A stretch of 64,000 nucleotides of DNA, taken from the NCBI GenBank assembly GCA_963922205.1, contig CAWUHX010000084.1, forward strand, positions 1,114,975 through 1,178,974. Direction: 5' to 3'. The notes beneath the pieces are model-generated. The model did not search any database. It was given only the letters and a program-made list of their open reading frames with translations, and had not been told where the DNA came from. Made by a program: the position numbers and the translations under genes. This document shows, in pieces, positions 11,505-22,599 of this stretch (position 1 is its first letter; each line of letters starts with the position of its first letter). Origin of the DNA: Romanomermis culicivorax (lineage: Eukaryota; Nematoda; Enoplea; Mermithida; Mermithidae).

Positions 11505-12720
11505 CTGTTATGTGGGGTTTAGTGGAAGGGATATAAATTTTTCCGCATGTTTGTATGGGTTTGTGGATTGTAGAAGGGGGCATGCACGATACCGTTTTTG
11601 GTATGCTGACTGAATGACTGCTCAATGAGGTTCCACACAGCTGAAACTGGGCATGACAAGATGATGGAATTATTATACAAAACAAAATGCAACAAAGAAA
11701 CCAACAGAAAGTTTCATTGGGGATGACATGTTGTTTGTTGGCCGTTGGAGCGATTGTATGGGCGTCGCATTGGTGTGTTGTGTGATTCTCTGGTGGGGTT
11801 GGTTGGGTTGCTGCCTGGACAGTTTTTAGAATTTGAGAAGTTTGGTTGCATGATTGGGTCGGATTGTTCTTACTTTTTGGGGTGGGAAGGAGAGTTTTAC
11901 GGGGGTGAAATTTATATGGTTCGTTCCTGAGACCATGGAGTAGCGAGAGAATGTTGCCCCCTTTTTTGTGTGGTAGTTCCAAAGTAATGGATGAGGGGCA
12001 TGGGCGTTTGGGGGGTATCTTGTAGTCCAGCAGTAGGGTGGGCAACGGTTTTGGAATGGCGTCAGTTTTGGGAGGCGAGGGTGGCGACATATTACACCAA
12101 TCGGGTATGGCGAGGCCAAGGACATATTCCTCATCATTGCGTTGGTGGTAAGCGGGCATGATGGTTCCTAAAGTATGCTGGGGGCCGCTATGTATAGTGG
12201 GCAATGTGGGATAGAGGGCTGGGTCATCCATGTCCATTTGTGGTTGGGGTTGTCTATCTTCAATGCAGTTTTGTACATTACAACTCTGTTGGTTGGGGCA
12301 ATACCTGCTTGTGTGGCCTCTTTGTTTACAGACAAAACACTGAACGTTAGAATAACTTTTAGATATGCAGTGGTCAGATCTATGGCCTGTTTCGTAGCAA
12401 TGAATACATCGGCTCTTGCAGTCTAGGGTAGTATGATTGTTGTGAAAACAGATTTCACATGATTTTCGTGTTCCCGATAAATTACAATTTGGAGCTAAAT
12501 GACCAACTTGTCCGCATTGAAAACATGTAGGCTGCCTGAAACTGTTATTGTTATTCTGTGGCGAGGGTTGTGAGCTTTGTTTGATCTGTAATTGTAAGTC
12601 CTTTACTTGTTGTTCTAACTTATGCAAAAGTCCCTGTTGGTCAGTGTTGTTTGTTAATGAAAAGATGGGTTCGGGTTTCTGGGGTATGAATGGTGAGAAC
12701 AAACCTCCAATTAGAAACAC
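11416..12720 (-). pseudogene. 5'-truncated gag nucleocapsid fused in frame to the Env N-terminus
   Basis: A 434-codon frame. Residues about 30-50 form a Q/K-rich coiled coil. Four perfect C-x2-C-x4-H-x4-C zinc knuckles follow at about 66-79, 88-101, 105-118 and 128-141, compared with one perfect knuckle plus one near-match in the intact element. A proline-rich linker leads to a hydrophobic signal-peptide-like segment (W-F-L-C-C-I-L-F-C-I-I-I) ending in S-C-H-A, then A-Q-F-Q-L-C-G, matching A-Q-Y-Q-F-C-G in the intact Env. The capsid part of gag is absent: element homology stops at about 12760. Gag and Env share one frame here as in the intact copy. Confidence 0.75.
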
Positions 12721-12759
12721 CCCGTATATTGAATTACGATGCAGGTTTTATATTTGCGT

Positions 12760-13600
12760 GAACATCTTTTTTTTGTGTCACCAGGCTTCACCTGAGAAAA
12801 ATTGCTTATTATTTTGCAAATTATATAGCCAACTCAAATTTGGCTAAAAATTAAATCATAAATCTCCATTATTATCTTCTGATCTTTTTGCACAAGTCGT
12901 TCTACACTTGCAATGGTCACTTGAAAAAATTGATAGGTTCCAAAATAATACTTAACATTTTTTAATGTGCACCGCGAAATTTCAAGACGTGGTGGTGTAA
13001 AAAATTAAGATGTAAGAGTTTCTCAATATTCAATTCTTTTTCATCTAATTTTTCGTAATTTTTATCAAGATACGTAATCTTGAAAAAAATCAAGTTTAAC
13101 GGCCAATCAGTTTGGCTACAAAATAAGAGCAGTTCATTAGTTCCGTTGGACTACTCTTGGGGTTCAATGTCTCAGTAGTGGATTTTTCTCGATTGCACAA
13201 ACGCGTATACTACTGACTGGAGTAGTTTAGTGGACCTGGGGTAGTCCAAAGACGACTAGAAAACATTTGGTGCACCTAAAAACTAGTAGTGCAGAAGTCT
13301 CTACTGTGGATACTGTTATTTTATCCACTATAGATGTTCATTTGCCGATGGCATTCACACTGAAGAAATATTTAAAATTATAGTCTGTTTTTCTTAAATG
13401 CTTGTGAATAATTACAGTATGAAGCAAGTACTAATCCGTATTTTAAGGTTGTCTGCTACATTTTTGAGTAGAAAGTCTACCGTGTTTAAAACATCGTGTA
13501 GATAGTTTTAACAACAATACAAATTTTTGTCATTTTCCAAGTTACAAACATTTTATATAAAACTGACTGTAAATTCAATTTTTTGATCGCCATTTTCTAT
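12760..13600. other. No gene recognised
   Basis: AT-rich sequence beyond the truncated end of the minus-strand retroelement. Stretches around 13180-13310 contain ACTAGTAGT- and AGTAGT-type short words but no clear repeat. Nothing codes convincingly. Confidence 0.4.
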
Positions 13601-13614
13601 AATCGGAAGTTTAC

Positions 13615-14270
13615 GATTTTTTTCGTCTTCCACTTGTCAAAATTTGTCTCATCGTTCTAGGAGTAAAAAAGATAAACAAAAGAATGCGGCGAAAAAACAA
13701 AAGATCAAAAGAAAAAGAAAAACAAGTCGACACAAATGAAGTCATTAAGTATAAGTGACAATAAATAAGCATTAGGAAAAAAGAAAACATAAAAATGTGA
13801 CAAGCAAGAAAGAGCAACATGGAGAAAGCGGCAAGAAAGAAAGAAAAAATAATATGAAAAAAGAACAAAAAAGAAAAGAGCAGGAGAATAAAAATAGGGA
13901 AAAATAAATAAACAAAATCAAAAAACTAAGATGAAAAGTACGTAAGAATGAAGAAAAAATCACAAGAGAGAAGATTAAATAGAAAATAGAGTAGCGTGCC
14001 GAACTGTATAAGAATAACACGGGAGACTATCATTTCCAAATGATAACTTTTGATTTATTGTTTCATAAGCAAAAAAGAAAAAAGTTGATGACAAGAAAAA
14101 AGAAAAAGAAAAAAGCAGGGACAGAGGATGAAAACGTTAAAACATGCATAAACGAAAACATGAACAAAAACATAGGGAACACAAACAGAAAACGGAAGAA
14201 AAAAAATACATGCAAGGGAAATAAAGATAAAGAAGATATGAAAAAAGTGTTATTACGTTATCGAGCACTC
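13615..14270. repeat. Purine-rich low-complexity tract
   Basis: About 650 bp made largely of AAGAAAAAGAA-type words on the plus strand. The open frames on either strand here encode poly-Lys/Glu or poly-Phe/Leu/Ser protein and reflect composition, not genes. Confidence 0.7.
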
Positions 14271-14319
14271 ATTTGAGAATGTATAAAAATCCGCTTGAGA
14301 ACATACAAAAATTCGCTAA

Positions 14320-14960
14320 GTATTTCAATCAATAAATTTTATTTTTCAAATACTTGATCAACAGGAGTCGGCATTTCTCGAAATCGTATGTGTCAGATTA
14401 GATAATAGTAATGTATTTGGAGTGAACAAGATTAGATAATAGTAATGTATTTGGAGTGAACAAAAATATAATACAAAGAATCACAAGCATTTGAATCAAT
14501 CGGTTTTGATTAAATCACTTTGCATCTGCAAATTCGGATCAAATAGTAGAAGGGGGTTCCTGCTTAATTTTTTCTAAATAAATCGTCTGCTACAGCAAAA
14601 TCGTGGTGGATTCCTTGGTCTTCACAAAGGCAACTTGCTCCCGCGACCAGACACTAGCAACTTGTTGCACTGTTGAAAATTTATCTTTGGAAAAAACTGC
14701 CTATTTTTGCATCAGTCTGGATATCATTTCAGCATCAAAGCTTTGTTTGAGACGACTTCGTTACCCCAAATTTGCTTATTAAAAACTGTTTCTACTTTTT
14801 TGTGAGAGTTTTACATGTTCTTGCACTTTTGAGTGCCCTTCTACAATATTTTTGGTTCATGGTATGTAGAATCATTGTAATGCTTCCTGAAAGTTTGAGA
14901 GTAATGACGTCAAGCCGACTGCTATGCGCCGTCAGAAAAATTTATTCAATGTGGGCCTGC
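14320..14960. mobile_element. Partial third copy of the foldback-family interior
   Basis: The segment matches the interior of copy A (about 2030-2620): TTGATCA, CTCGAAAT, CACAAGC-TTTGAA, TCTGCAAATTCGGATCA, CCTTGGTCTTCAC and CATTTCAGCATCAAA occur in the same order. The long arms are missing. The minus-strand coding fragment seen at 2229-2732 is destroyed by frame breaks here. Confidence 0.6.
14396..14463 (+). repeat. 34-bp perfect tandem duplication
   Basis: Two adjacent identical 34-bp units (14396-14429 and 14430-14463), starting GATTAGATAATAG and ending GGAGTGAACAA. Perfect identity points to a recent local duplication. Confidence 0.85.
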
Positions 14961-15665
14961 CGACCGTCGACGACTGTTGGCGACAAAAATCCTAGGACTT
15001 TTTCACTTCTGAATTTTAAGCTTTCGGCAAATTACTTATTCATTCCATAAAGTCGCCAAGCCGACAATCCCCGACAAAAATCATGGGATTTTTTCTTGTT
15101 CCTTATTCCTCGAACGTTCCCTTTCCTCTAAAGTCTCGATTCTTCGAAAGTCCCGATTCCTCGAAAAGAAGATAAAATTTATGATTCATCGAACATTGGT
15201 GCATCACAAATCCCAGTTCATCGAAACTGCGTATACAAACAGATCGATTTTCTTAAAACGTCTGTAAATTTGATCGTAAATACTATAATTTCAAAATAAC
15301 CATATCTGATGGCTTAAACTTAGGCTTAGGCTCTTGCTGGACCATATTTTATCTCAAATTTAAAAAGCCGCAATTCAAAGGAAAATGATTCTGTAACACA
15401 AGCGATTTCGATTTTGACCACAATTTTTTACTTTTCAACGTGGAAAGGACCGTGGAAAATTTATGTCATGGGAACCTTCACATTACAAAATGGTAAATTT
15501 AAACTTGCACATTTATTGTTTTCGAGGAATGGGGACTTTCGCTAAAACGGGACTTAGTAGATAGAATCTTAAGCACTATTCAAAGAATTGGAACTTTCGA
15601 GGAATCGGGACTTTCGGCGAATCGGAATGTTCCAGGAATAGGGACATTCGATGAATCGACACGCA
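14945..15665. repeat. CGACAAAAATCCTAGGA / GGAATCGGGACTTTCG repeat cluster
   Basis: Short words such as CGACAAAAATCCTAGGA, TCGAAAGTCCCGATTCCTCG and the inverse GGAATCGGGACTTTCG recur in both orientations at about 14945-15180 and 15590-15660. The same vocabulary forms larger blocks at 54440-56470, so this is a dispersed palindromic repeat family. Confidence 0.6.
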
Positions 15666-15669
15666 ATCA

Positions 15670-18600
15670 AACCGCAGATTAGATTCGAATAAAATCTCTT
15701 GGTATAGAATGCTTGTATCATCAGTGGAGTAACAAATTCTTTTAAGCGGCCTTTGTCGTATTCTCTTCTAACTTCCGTATTGTTCATTGAGCTTGGTCTC
15801 TAGTTTTGATCTTTCTCTTGATTCTTTGATTCGCTGTCTTTCTATTCTGTTTTTCTTATAATGTTTATAAATAATAACAAAGAAGAGGGCAAGTAATATT
15901 TCATATTTTGACGCTAATTATTGTCACACGAACTAAAAATTTGTAAATTTGTGAGCATACTCCGCTAACTTGAAACAAATTGCTGAGAAAAAATCCTAAT
16001 GGTAAAATCCGGCTTACGAAACGTAAACGACTTCGACGACAATGCCAATTCTTGTCGTTTGCCGATTTACAAAGATTTGATAGAGGGACGGACCATAGGG
16101 AAAATTGGCATTGAAAATCAATCGGATGATGCCCGATTAATGCCTGTTCGTTTCATCAAAGAGATTCGAGCTGCAGATGAATTGCACCCTGAAGACAGAT
16201 TACTTTTTATGTTGTTGAGCTGTCTGAGCCCACTTTCAAGACGAGTAGCAGGCGCTTTTTATTTCTAAATGCAACTTATTGGGTATCTAAAGAATAATAA
16301 TTGATGATGATAATAATTGAGTACCTAAAGTAACTAAGGAGCTCGTTGAAATGTATCCAAATTGTCCAATAAAATATATGACTATGAACATTTCGAAAAG
16401 TATACAGTATTTGCCCCATCAAGTCAATGGGTCCAATTAAGAGTACTTTTGCAGTTAAAAACATTATTGGGTCAGTTTCGGATGTATTTAGTATTCTGTA
16501 GTTTACAACTTCATTCTTAATGTTATTGTCTTCCATTTTCCAGCTATTGTTTTGTTTTGAAAAGAATCAGGAGAACAAAATATTTTGACGTGTTCGTGAC
16601 AGTTTTTAGCACACCTAGGAGTAAAGGAGAGCCCGGGGATTATCACCGGTGAGTTTTAGACCAGGGAATAACTTCCGGACGATTTTGGACGAAAAGAAGT
16701 CTTAGCCATATAGATGCCCTGTCGAGTAAATCTTCGGCCATCGCATGTGCTACAGTAGGACCTAAAATTGGATATTGGCTTCTATTATTTACCACAATTT
16801 TAGCGTAAACAAAGTTCAGAGGGAAAAGTTAATAATGTTACATGGCTCAAGTTATTTTTGGCTATCAAATGCACTATAGCATGTCATCTTGCGGAATTTA
16901 TACCTGGAAGCCTTCTCTGGTCAGAATATGTTTTTCGTGGTGTCGTTTTGAGATATTATCTGCCTATTTTTTCCACTCATTGGTGATAATATCTTTAAAT
17001 GAACTCCTCGTATTCTTACACAGTTTCATCGTTTCAAGTATTTTGCGCCACATTGAGTGTCTACCGCAATTGGTGTTTTCACTTTCCTCCAACTTTGCGT
17101 CTTAGGAAAACCCTTTTACGAGTACATGCAAAGTTTTGGAGTTTTTGCTGTATAGTAGCTTATTTGACTACGGTAGGCAGCAGATCTGCTACCCAATTAT
17201 CTCAAGGTTGAGCACGATCCAGTATCGAATTTTCGATCCGTGAAATGTCGCACCCTGGGAATAAATCATAACTAAATATATAAAATTGGCTCTACATAGC
17301 TTCGTGACCATTTTTCAGAGAAATTTCAATTGAATAAGCTATCGTAAGTTGGCTTTGCTTTCGCCATCTGGCTCAAACATGATGAACTTACCTTTCCTCA
17401 TAGACCTGGTGCCATATTCGCAGTTTGACAGCCCATTAGTTCCTTTATGTGCTTTTCCTCTCCAGTCTGTATAATGCTCGAATTTATGTGTGATATAGGG
17501 ATAATTCTATACTTATACATTCCCGCAAATTATATCATTTAATGCTGTTCATCCACCCTATATATAAGTCAACAGGATATGACTTACGCCATAGAACCCG
17601 TGACATCAAAGAAACTATCAAAGAAAAGCAGATTTTACATAGTCAATAATGTATTGTGAGCGTTCATGCAGTATTGAGTCCGTTTTCTCAAGACGTTTTT
17701 AAACAATTTTTGAGTGCAAATTTTTGAAGTAACCATTTGTAACTATTTTAAAGACTGTTTCAGGGTCTATTAACACTAAACGCGCAATTTGGGATTTCAA
17801 GTGCTTTGAGAACTCCTCAAAACCAAGAGTCATCACATGCCATGGTATCCCGACTCGCCCATAATACAATATCTAAACCAATAGAAGCTGTTCAAGTTCC
17901 ACCCTTATCTCACCTAAATTTTGAAGACTCTAAATTTTCATGCTGAAAATTGTTCATTATGACCGAAAAAGTATTAAAAATGTTAATTTTTTGGTTCAAT
18001 GTGCAATAAAAGGCTGTTTTTTTAGGACTTTTGAGATTTAAAAATCTATTGGGTGACATTTTAATCAATTTTTGAGGTTCTTATCAATGTTGACCCCTTC
18101 CAAAAATATATATCCAACAACGCCCTTGTATGATTAACGCGTTGCCCCGAATGTTTAGTGGTTTAAGTGCCCTGTGGAAATCTTTTAAATTTGTTGCTTC
18201 TTTTGAACTTTTCTCTTTCACATTTACAGTGCTAGACATCATTCAAAGTATACGAGTTTTTTTCGGTTAGCAAAAAGTAATTTTGCCACTTTTGTGATTG
18301 AAAAAACTTCTAATATGATCGATCAGACTGTTCCCTTCATAAAAGTATTATGGTCAAGTGGATTGTAGAAGAATCAATCGTATTTTCGTTGCGCTCAAAT
18401 GACAAGTAGAATAATCAATAAATAGTCGTTTTTAGTAGTTCATTGATTTAGTTGACTTTTCAGTGTTTCCTTACTTATAAGTATAATATGCATAGATTTT
18501 TGCTTTGATTATAAGCTTACAACGCCCATACCAGTTGGTAGGATGTTTGTTAAATGCTTTTAAAAACCTAATTCGGAAACGAAGTGTTATTTCGCATTTT

Positions 18601-19480
18601 TATCATTTTCTGCTAAGCACATGTCAAGAAGAACTGCGTATTTGCAAGATTTTTGCAACAAAGTACAAACTAACGTTTAGCATTTGTTGATGAAAAAATT
18701 CTACGGTAAAAGATTTGACTAAACGACCCCGAAGACAGCACCTATTTGTGTGATTTTTTCATTTAGAGGCATATTATAAAGAACAGACTGTCGGGATATA
18801 TTTTCAGGTTCTCTAGATTTTTTTGACTCGTGGAAAATTTGAGTGGGATCTGGTGCCAAGAAATACAGAAATACTGATTCACCAGATTTTTATTGATCCT
18901 GATGCAATTCTAATGGCTCGAATTGCTGAGCTCATGAGGTAGTTAAGCAATTAAATAGATTGAATGAACGAAATTCTTGACAACTGAACTGTCAAAACTT
19001 CAGATCATTTTTTAGCCCGTTTTGGAATACTTACTTGTTGAGCATTTCTCACCCAGAACATTTCCGTGTTTTTATCTTGCAGTTCTCATACCCTCGCCTG
19101 TTTTGACGCGCCGTAGCAACAGATGCATAGATTTCTTTTCTTTACTGATTTGAATAGAATTTTTGATGATTGTTAGGTAATGTTAAAAATAATCTGTTAC
19201 TAAGCATTTCGACGAGCTTGTTGCCGAGAGTGCACGGACAATAATATTACATTTTTCAAATGTAGGATCTTACATGTCCGAACTGGAGTTCCATATCATC
19301 TTTACTGATAGACTATTTTTTCTTCGGCGGATGATCTCATCTTTTGCTTGTGTACTTGAAATAAACTAGAGCTCAGAGAGGTATAGCCCATTTTTGTTCT
19401 CAGAAAGCAAGGTTGTAGCCCTGATTAGTATTAGTACAGCATTCTCCACATGGGTCAAAAACCGATTGAAAAAAATTTCG
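15670..19480. other. Gene-poor AT-rich stretch
   Basis: I see no gene that I can support. A 89-codon frame at 15999-16268 (+) has a mixed, protein-like composition (R-F-I-K-E-I-R-A-A-D-E-L-H-P-E-D-R) and might be an exon or TE relic, but no family is recognised. A short TTAGGC-like patch (GGCTTAAACTTAGGCTTAGGC) is just upstream at about 15312. The remainder has frequent stops on both strands. Confidence 0.35.
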
Positions 19481-19488
19481 AGCTTAAA

Positions 19489-19626
19489 TTAGAATAGCTT
19501 AAGCCTAAACTTAAGTCTAAGCCCAAGTCTAAACCTTAGGCTTAGCCTTAACCTTAACCTTAGCCTTAGCCTTAGCATAAGCCTAGGCCTAAGCCTAAGC
19601 CTAAGCCTAAGCCTAAGCCTAGGATA
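19489..19626. repeat. Interstitial telomere-like array (TTAGGC)n
   Basis: Consecutive GCCTAA units (TTAGGC on the minus strand) occupy about 19587-19622. They are preceded by degenerate CCTTAG and CCTTAA units from 19489. TTAGGC is the canonical nematode telomere repeat. The array is short, with a perfect core of about five to six units, so it is an interstitial relic and not a chromosome end. Confidence 0.75.
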
Positions 19627-19629
19627 TTC

Positions 19630-21660
19630 AATGATATGTGTGCTCAAATTGCTCGTCAGTTCCCCTTGGTTTGATAAAAATGTGATTAAACTGTGCAAGA
19701 ATAAATTTTGATTAAACTTTGAAATTATTTTTATTGGAAAAACACTTCAAGACCTGCTCCTATAAAATTTCTGATATCATATTCGTAATCGGCGACATCG
19801 GTTTACCCAACAAACCATTCTACTCAAAAAATTTTCCAATCGATTTTTGACCCACGTGGTGACATGCTATACTAATACCGCTCAGATTGCTACACTGAAT
19901 TTGAGAGAAAAGATGTTCGCTAACACAGCAGTTTTTTATTTGCATGAACAATCTGGACTATAGTATCATTTCTAAAGCCAAAGATACAAATTTCTTCATT
20001 TGAGTATTTTTGATATGTAATATATGCCCATTGCTGGCGTCATATCAGGTTTTAACGAAAATTGGTATTGAAAGTCTTTGGCACCTTAACGCCAAATTTT
20101 TTCCGCAGTAATAGCTTACATAGAGGACATTTTTACGGCACACGGAACACGTATCTCACAGAATGAAAATCAACAAGTAAACTGTGTCATGATCACATTT
20201 CAATTGTAACTTTCAACACATATTCAATTCATTTCATTATATTTTCTGTTGAATGAGTACGAAAATATCGTTGATTATTGCCAAATGACGGAGTTTAAAC
20301 TGAACTTTAAAATGAATCACATGACACGAGCTACAGTAAGCTTCCCGGTTTTTCAGATATTGCATTGTTAAAACACTCATAGTGGAGATGTTGCGGCTGG
20401 ACAACGTTTACGCATTTTTAATCAATGCCAGCTTTGTTTTCAAAGATTGTCAATTATTAGTTCATTCATATTTATTACGAGTGATGAACAAGCTTTTTCC
20501 CTCTAGTCGAAGAAGCACTGATCAAGAAAATCTCATTTTGTTCGTTTTTCCTCTATCTCTATTTTTTAAGTTTTGCATACCAGTAGGCTTGTCTACTCAG
20601 TACATTTTCCTCATAGGCGGATCACGAAGCTTTGTACACGAAATACATACTATCACATGGCAACCCACCCCATACAAAAATGTGCTGGTCCACGTGGTTA
20701 TCGTTTACTCAACGTTATTTTACTGTACTGAGTAGTCTTGGCATTGTCAGCTTTCCCTATATTGCGATGCTGTACGTAACCATGCTAGACAGACTCTAAT
20801 ATTCCATCAAGTCGCCGTAGAACATGGCATATTTGGATAGCTGAAACCCTTCATAGGTGGTGGCGATCGGTGATCTACAACTGCTGCCTAATGTAAGATT
20901 TTATTGTGTAACCACGTTCCAAAATCACCTCCCCATTTTTGACCGAAAGCTCCACTGAGTAGGCCATGAAAAGGTTGTTGCAAGTTTTTCACAAATAATA
21001 ACACCATGAGGATTCGAACCAAAAACTTTGCGGCCTGAAGTTTCTAGTCCACCATCGGGGAGTTTCTCACTGGCGTAGCTGGGGTTTCTGGATGTAGCCT
21101 GTCAACTATGCTGGTAGTTTCTCTTCCCCCGAATGAGATTGAAAAATTCGGCCGTCAAGACTAAAACAGTGCATTTCAGAAAGTCAACATCTCAAAATTT
21201 TCCAGCGCTTCGTGCTGATTATGGCATAATTTTCAGCATATATCTGAATTTGGCTCAAGTGCTGCTCCTGTAAAGTCCAGTACCATTACTCAATTAATTG
21301 CGTTAGTGTATTCGTAAGGTTTTAACTATTTCATTTCTAATCATTTTAAACGTTTTTCAATAGCAGTGTTAATAGAGTTTCAGCTTTTCTGTTGATTCTT
21401 GTTTCTCACTTGATGGATTTTTATGAAATTGAAGGAAGTTCAAAGAGGAAAATTTCTCAACTTTATCATTGACAAACACTAAAAATGTTTTTCAAAAGCT
21501 TACTTTTTAATTTCTCGACGGAGCTAGATTTTGAGCGGTGTTCATTTATTATGTTTTCCATTAATTTTTTATAACTGAAATTCTGGATTTTTCAATTTTC
21601 AATTATATATTTTTGCTGAAAAATATCATTTTCCACATATTTTTAACTTCAGTTGTGAAA
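19630..21660. other. No gene recognised
   Basis: AT-rich sequence with no recognisable coding or structural features. A 117-codon frame at 20382-20735 (+) has no family signature and is not supported. Confidence 0.35.
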
Positions 21661-21674
21661 ACTTTCGACACTTA

Positions 21675-22589
21675 GGGCCGTATTCACAAAGGCGAATTAG
21701 CGTTAATCTGAGACTAAATGCCGGGTTAAACCTCGGACTATTTTTCAGTCCGTATTCACAAACGCGGACTAAAGTTAGTCCGATCTAAAAACAAGTAGTA
21801 TTCACAAAACAGGATTAAGTTTAGTTCAGACTAAATTTTGGCCGATTTAGTTCGCCGTTTTAATCCTGCTCATAGCAGGTTTAAAAGGCCGACTAAGTCA
21901 TTTATATCTGCAGTTGTGTGTATTTTATACGTTTTCAGGTCCTTTTTTGCAAAAAATGAATTTGTTAGAGTTTTTGGATAATTTGGATGATGTCGACCGA
22001 AATCCAGTCGACCGAGGGATTTTTCGTGACAAGAGTAATCCGTTGGAGCTTCACGACCATACAACTTTCACAAATCGATATAAGCTCGTAAAGCTAGAGC
22101 TGTAGATTTCATCAATCCTCTAAATTTGGAACCATCAACAGAAAGAAGTCATGCTATTCCTGCTCATTTGCAGGTATCTATTTATCATGTATTCAAAATA
22201 ACCAAATTTTCAAATCAATTTTACTCAACAAAACCAAAAATTCAATTTCTTTCGGTTTAAAATTTGGTTCACGATTTCTTTCACAAGCCATAGTAAAAAT
22301 TCACAAATATTCAATTCTGCAAAGATAAAATAACGCGGTCAATACGGAATTTATTTTGGTGAGTAGTAGACTTATTCTGTTGCTTGTCTATTTTTAGAAT
22401 AGTGCGTCCACGTAGCCCGGGTTAATTTGCATTTAGTCCGGGCTAACTAATCCACCTTTAGTCTATCGTTCCGAATACCGACTAGCGTTACTCCAGACTA
22501 AAGTTAGTCTGGGTTAAAACTCGGATTAGTTAGCCCGAGCTAAGTCATTAACCCTGGATTAGTCTAGTCCGTTTTTGTGAATATGGCCC
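21675..22589 (+). mobile_element. PIF/Harbinger-type element, non-autonomous (915 bp)
   Basis: Terminal inverted repeats GGGCCGTATTCACAAA (left) and, inverted at the right, GGGCCATATTCACAAA are flanked by TTA on both sides (21672-21674 and 22590-22592). TTA/TWA target duplications with GG-starting inverted ends are characteristic of PIF/Harbinger transposons. Sub-terminal regions are rich in GACTAAA/TTTAGTC words in both orientations. The interior keeps a short piece of transposase-like coding sequence (21957-22180) but no DDE core, so it would depend on a full-length relative. Confidence 0.8.
21957..22180 (+). pseudogene. Residual Harbinger transposase N-terminal exon
   Basis: From 21957 the plus strand encodes M-N-L-L-E-F-L-D followed by R-D-K-S-N-P-L-E-L and F-x-x-R-Y-K-L. 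After an in-frame stop at about 22103 a second stretch, in another frame, encodes N-L-E-P-S-T-E-R-S-H-A-I-P-A-H-L-Q, ending at CAG/GTATCT, a plausible splice donor. The R-x-N-P-x-x-x-x-D...F-x-x-R-Y-x-L and R-x-x-A-x-x-x-x-x-Q spacing is what I recall of HARBI1-like N-terminal regions. The catalytic domain is absent, so this is a relic. Confidence 0.55.
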
Positions 22590-22599
22590 TTAGTGTCGA

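Noticed and set aside
13611..14276. Phe/Leu/Ser- and Lys-rich frames on both strands
   Set aside because: Produced by the purine-rich low-complexity tract.
15999..16268. Possible 89-codon gene
   Set aside because: Composition is protein-like but no family, splice sites or neighbours support it. Noted in the stretch annotation only.
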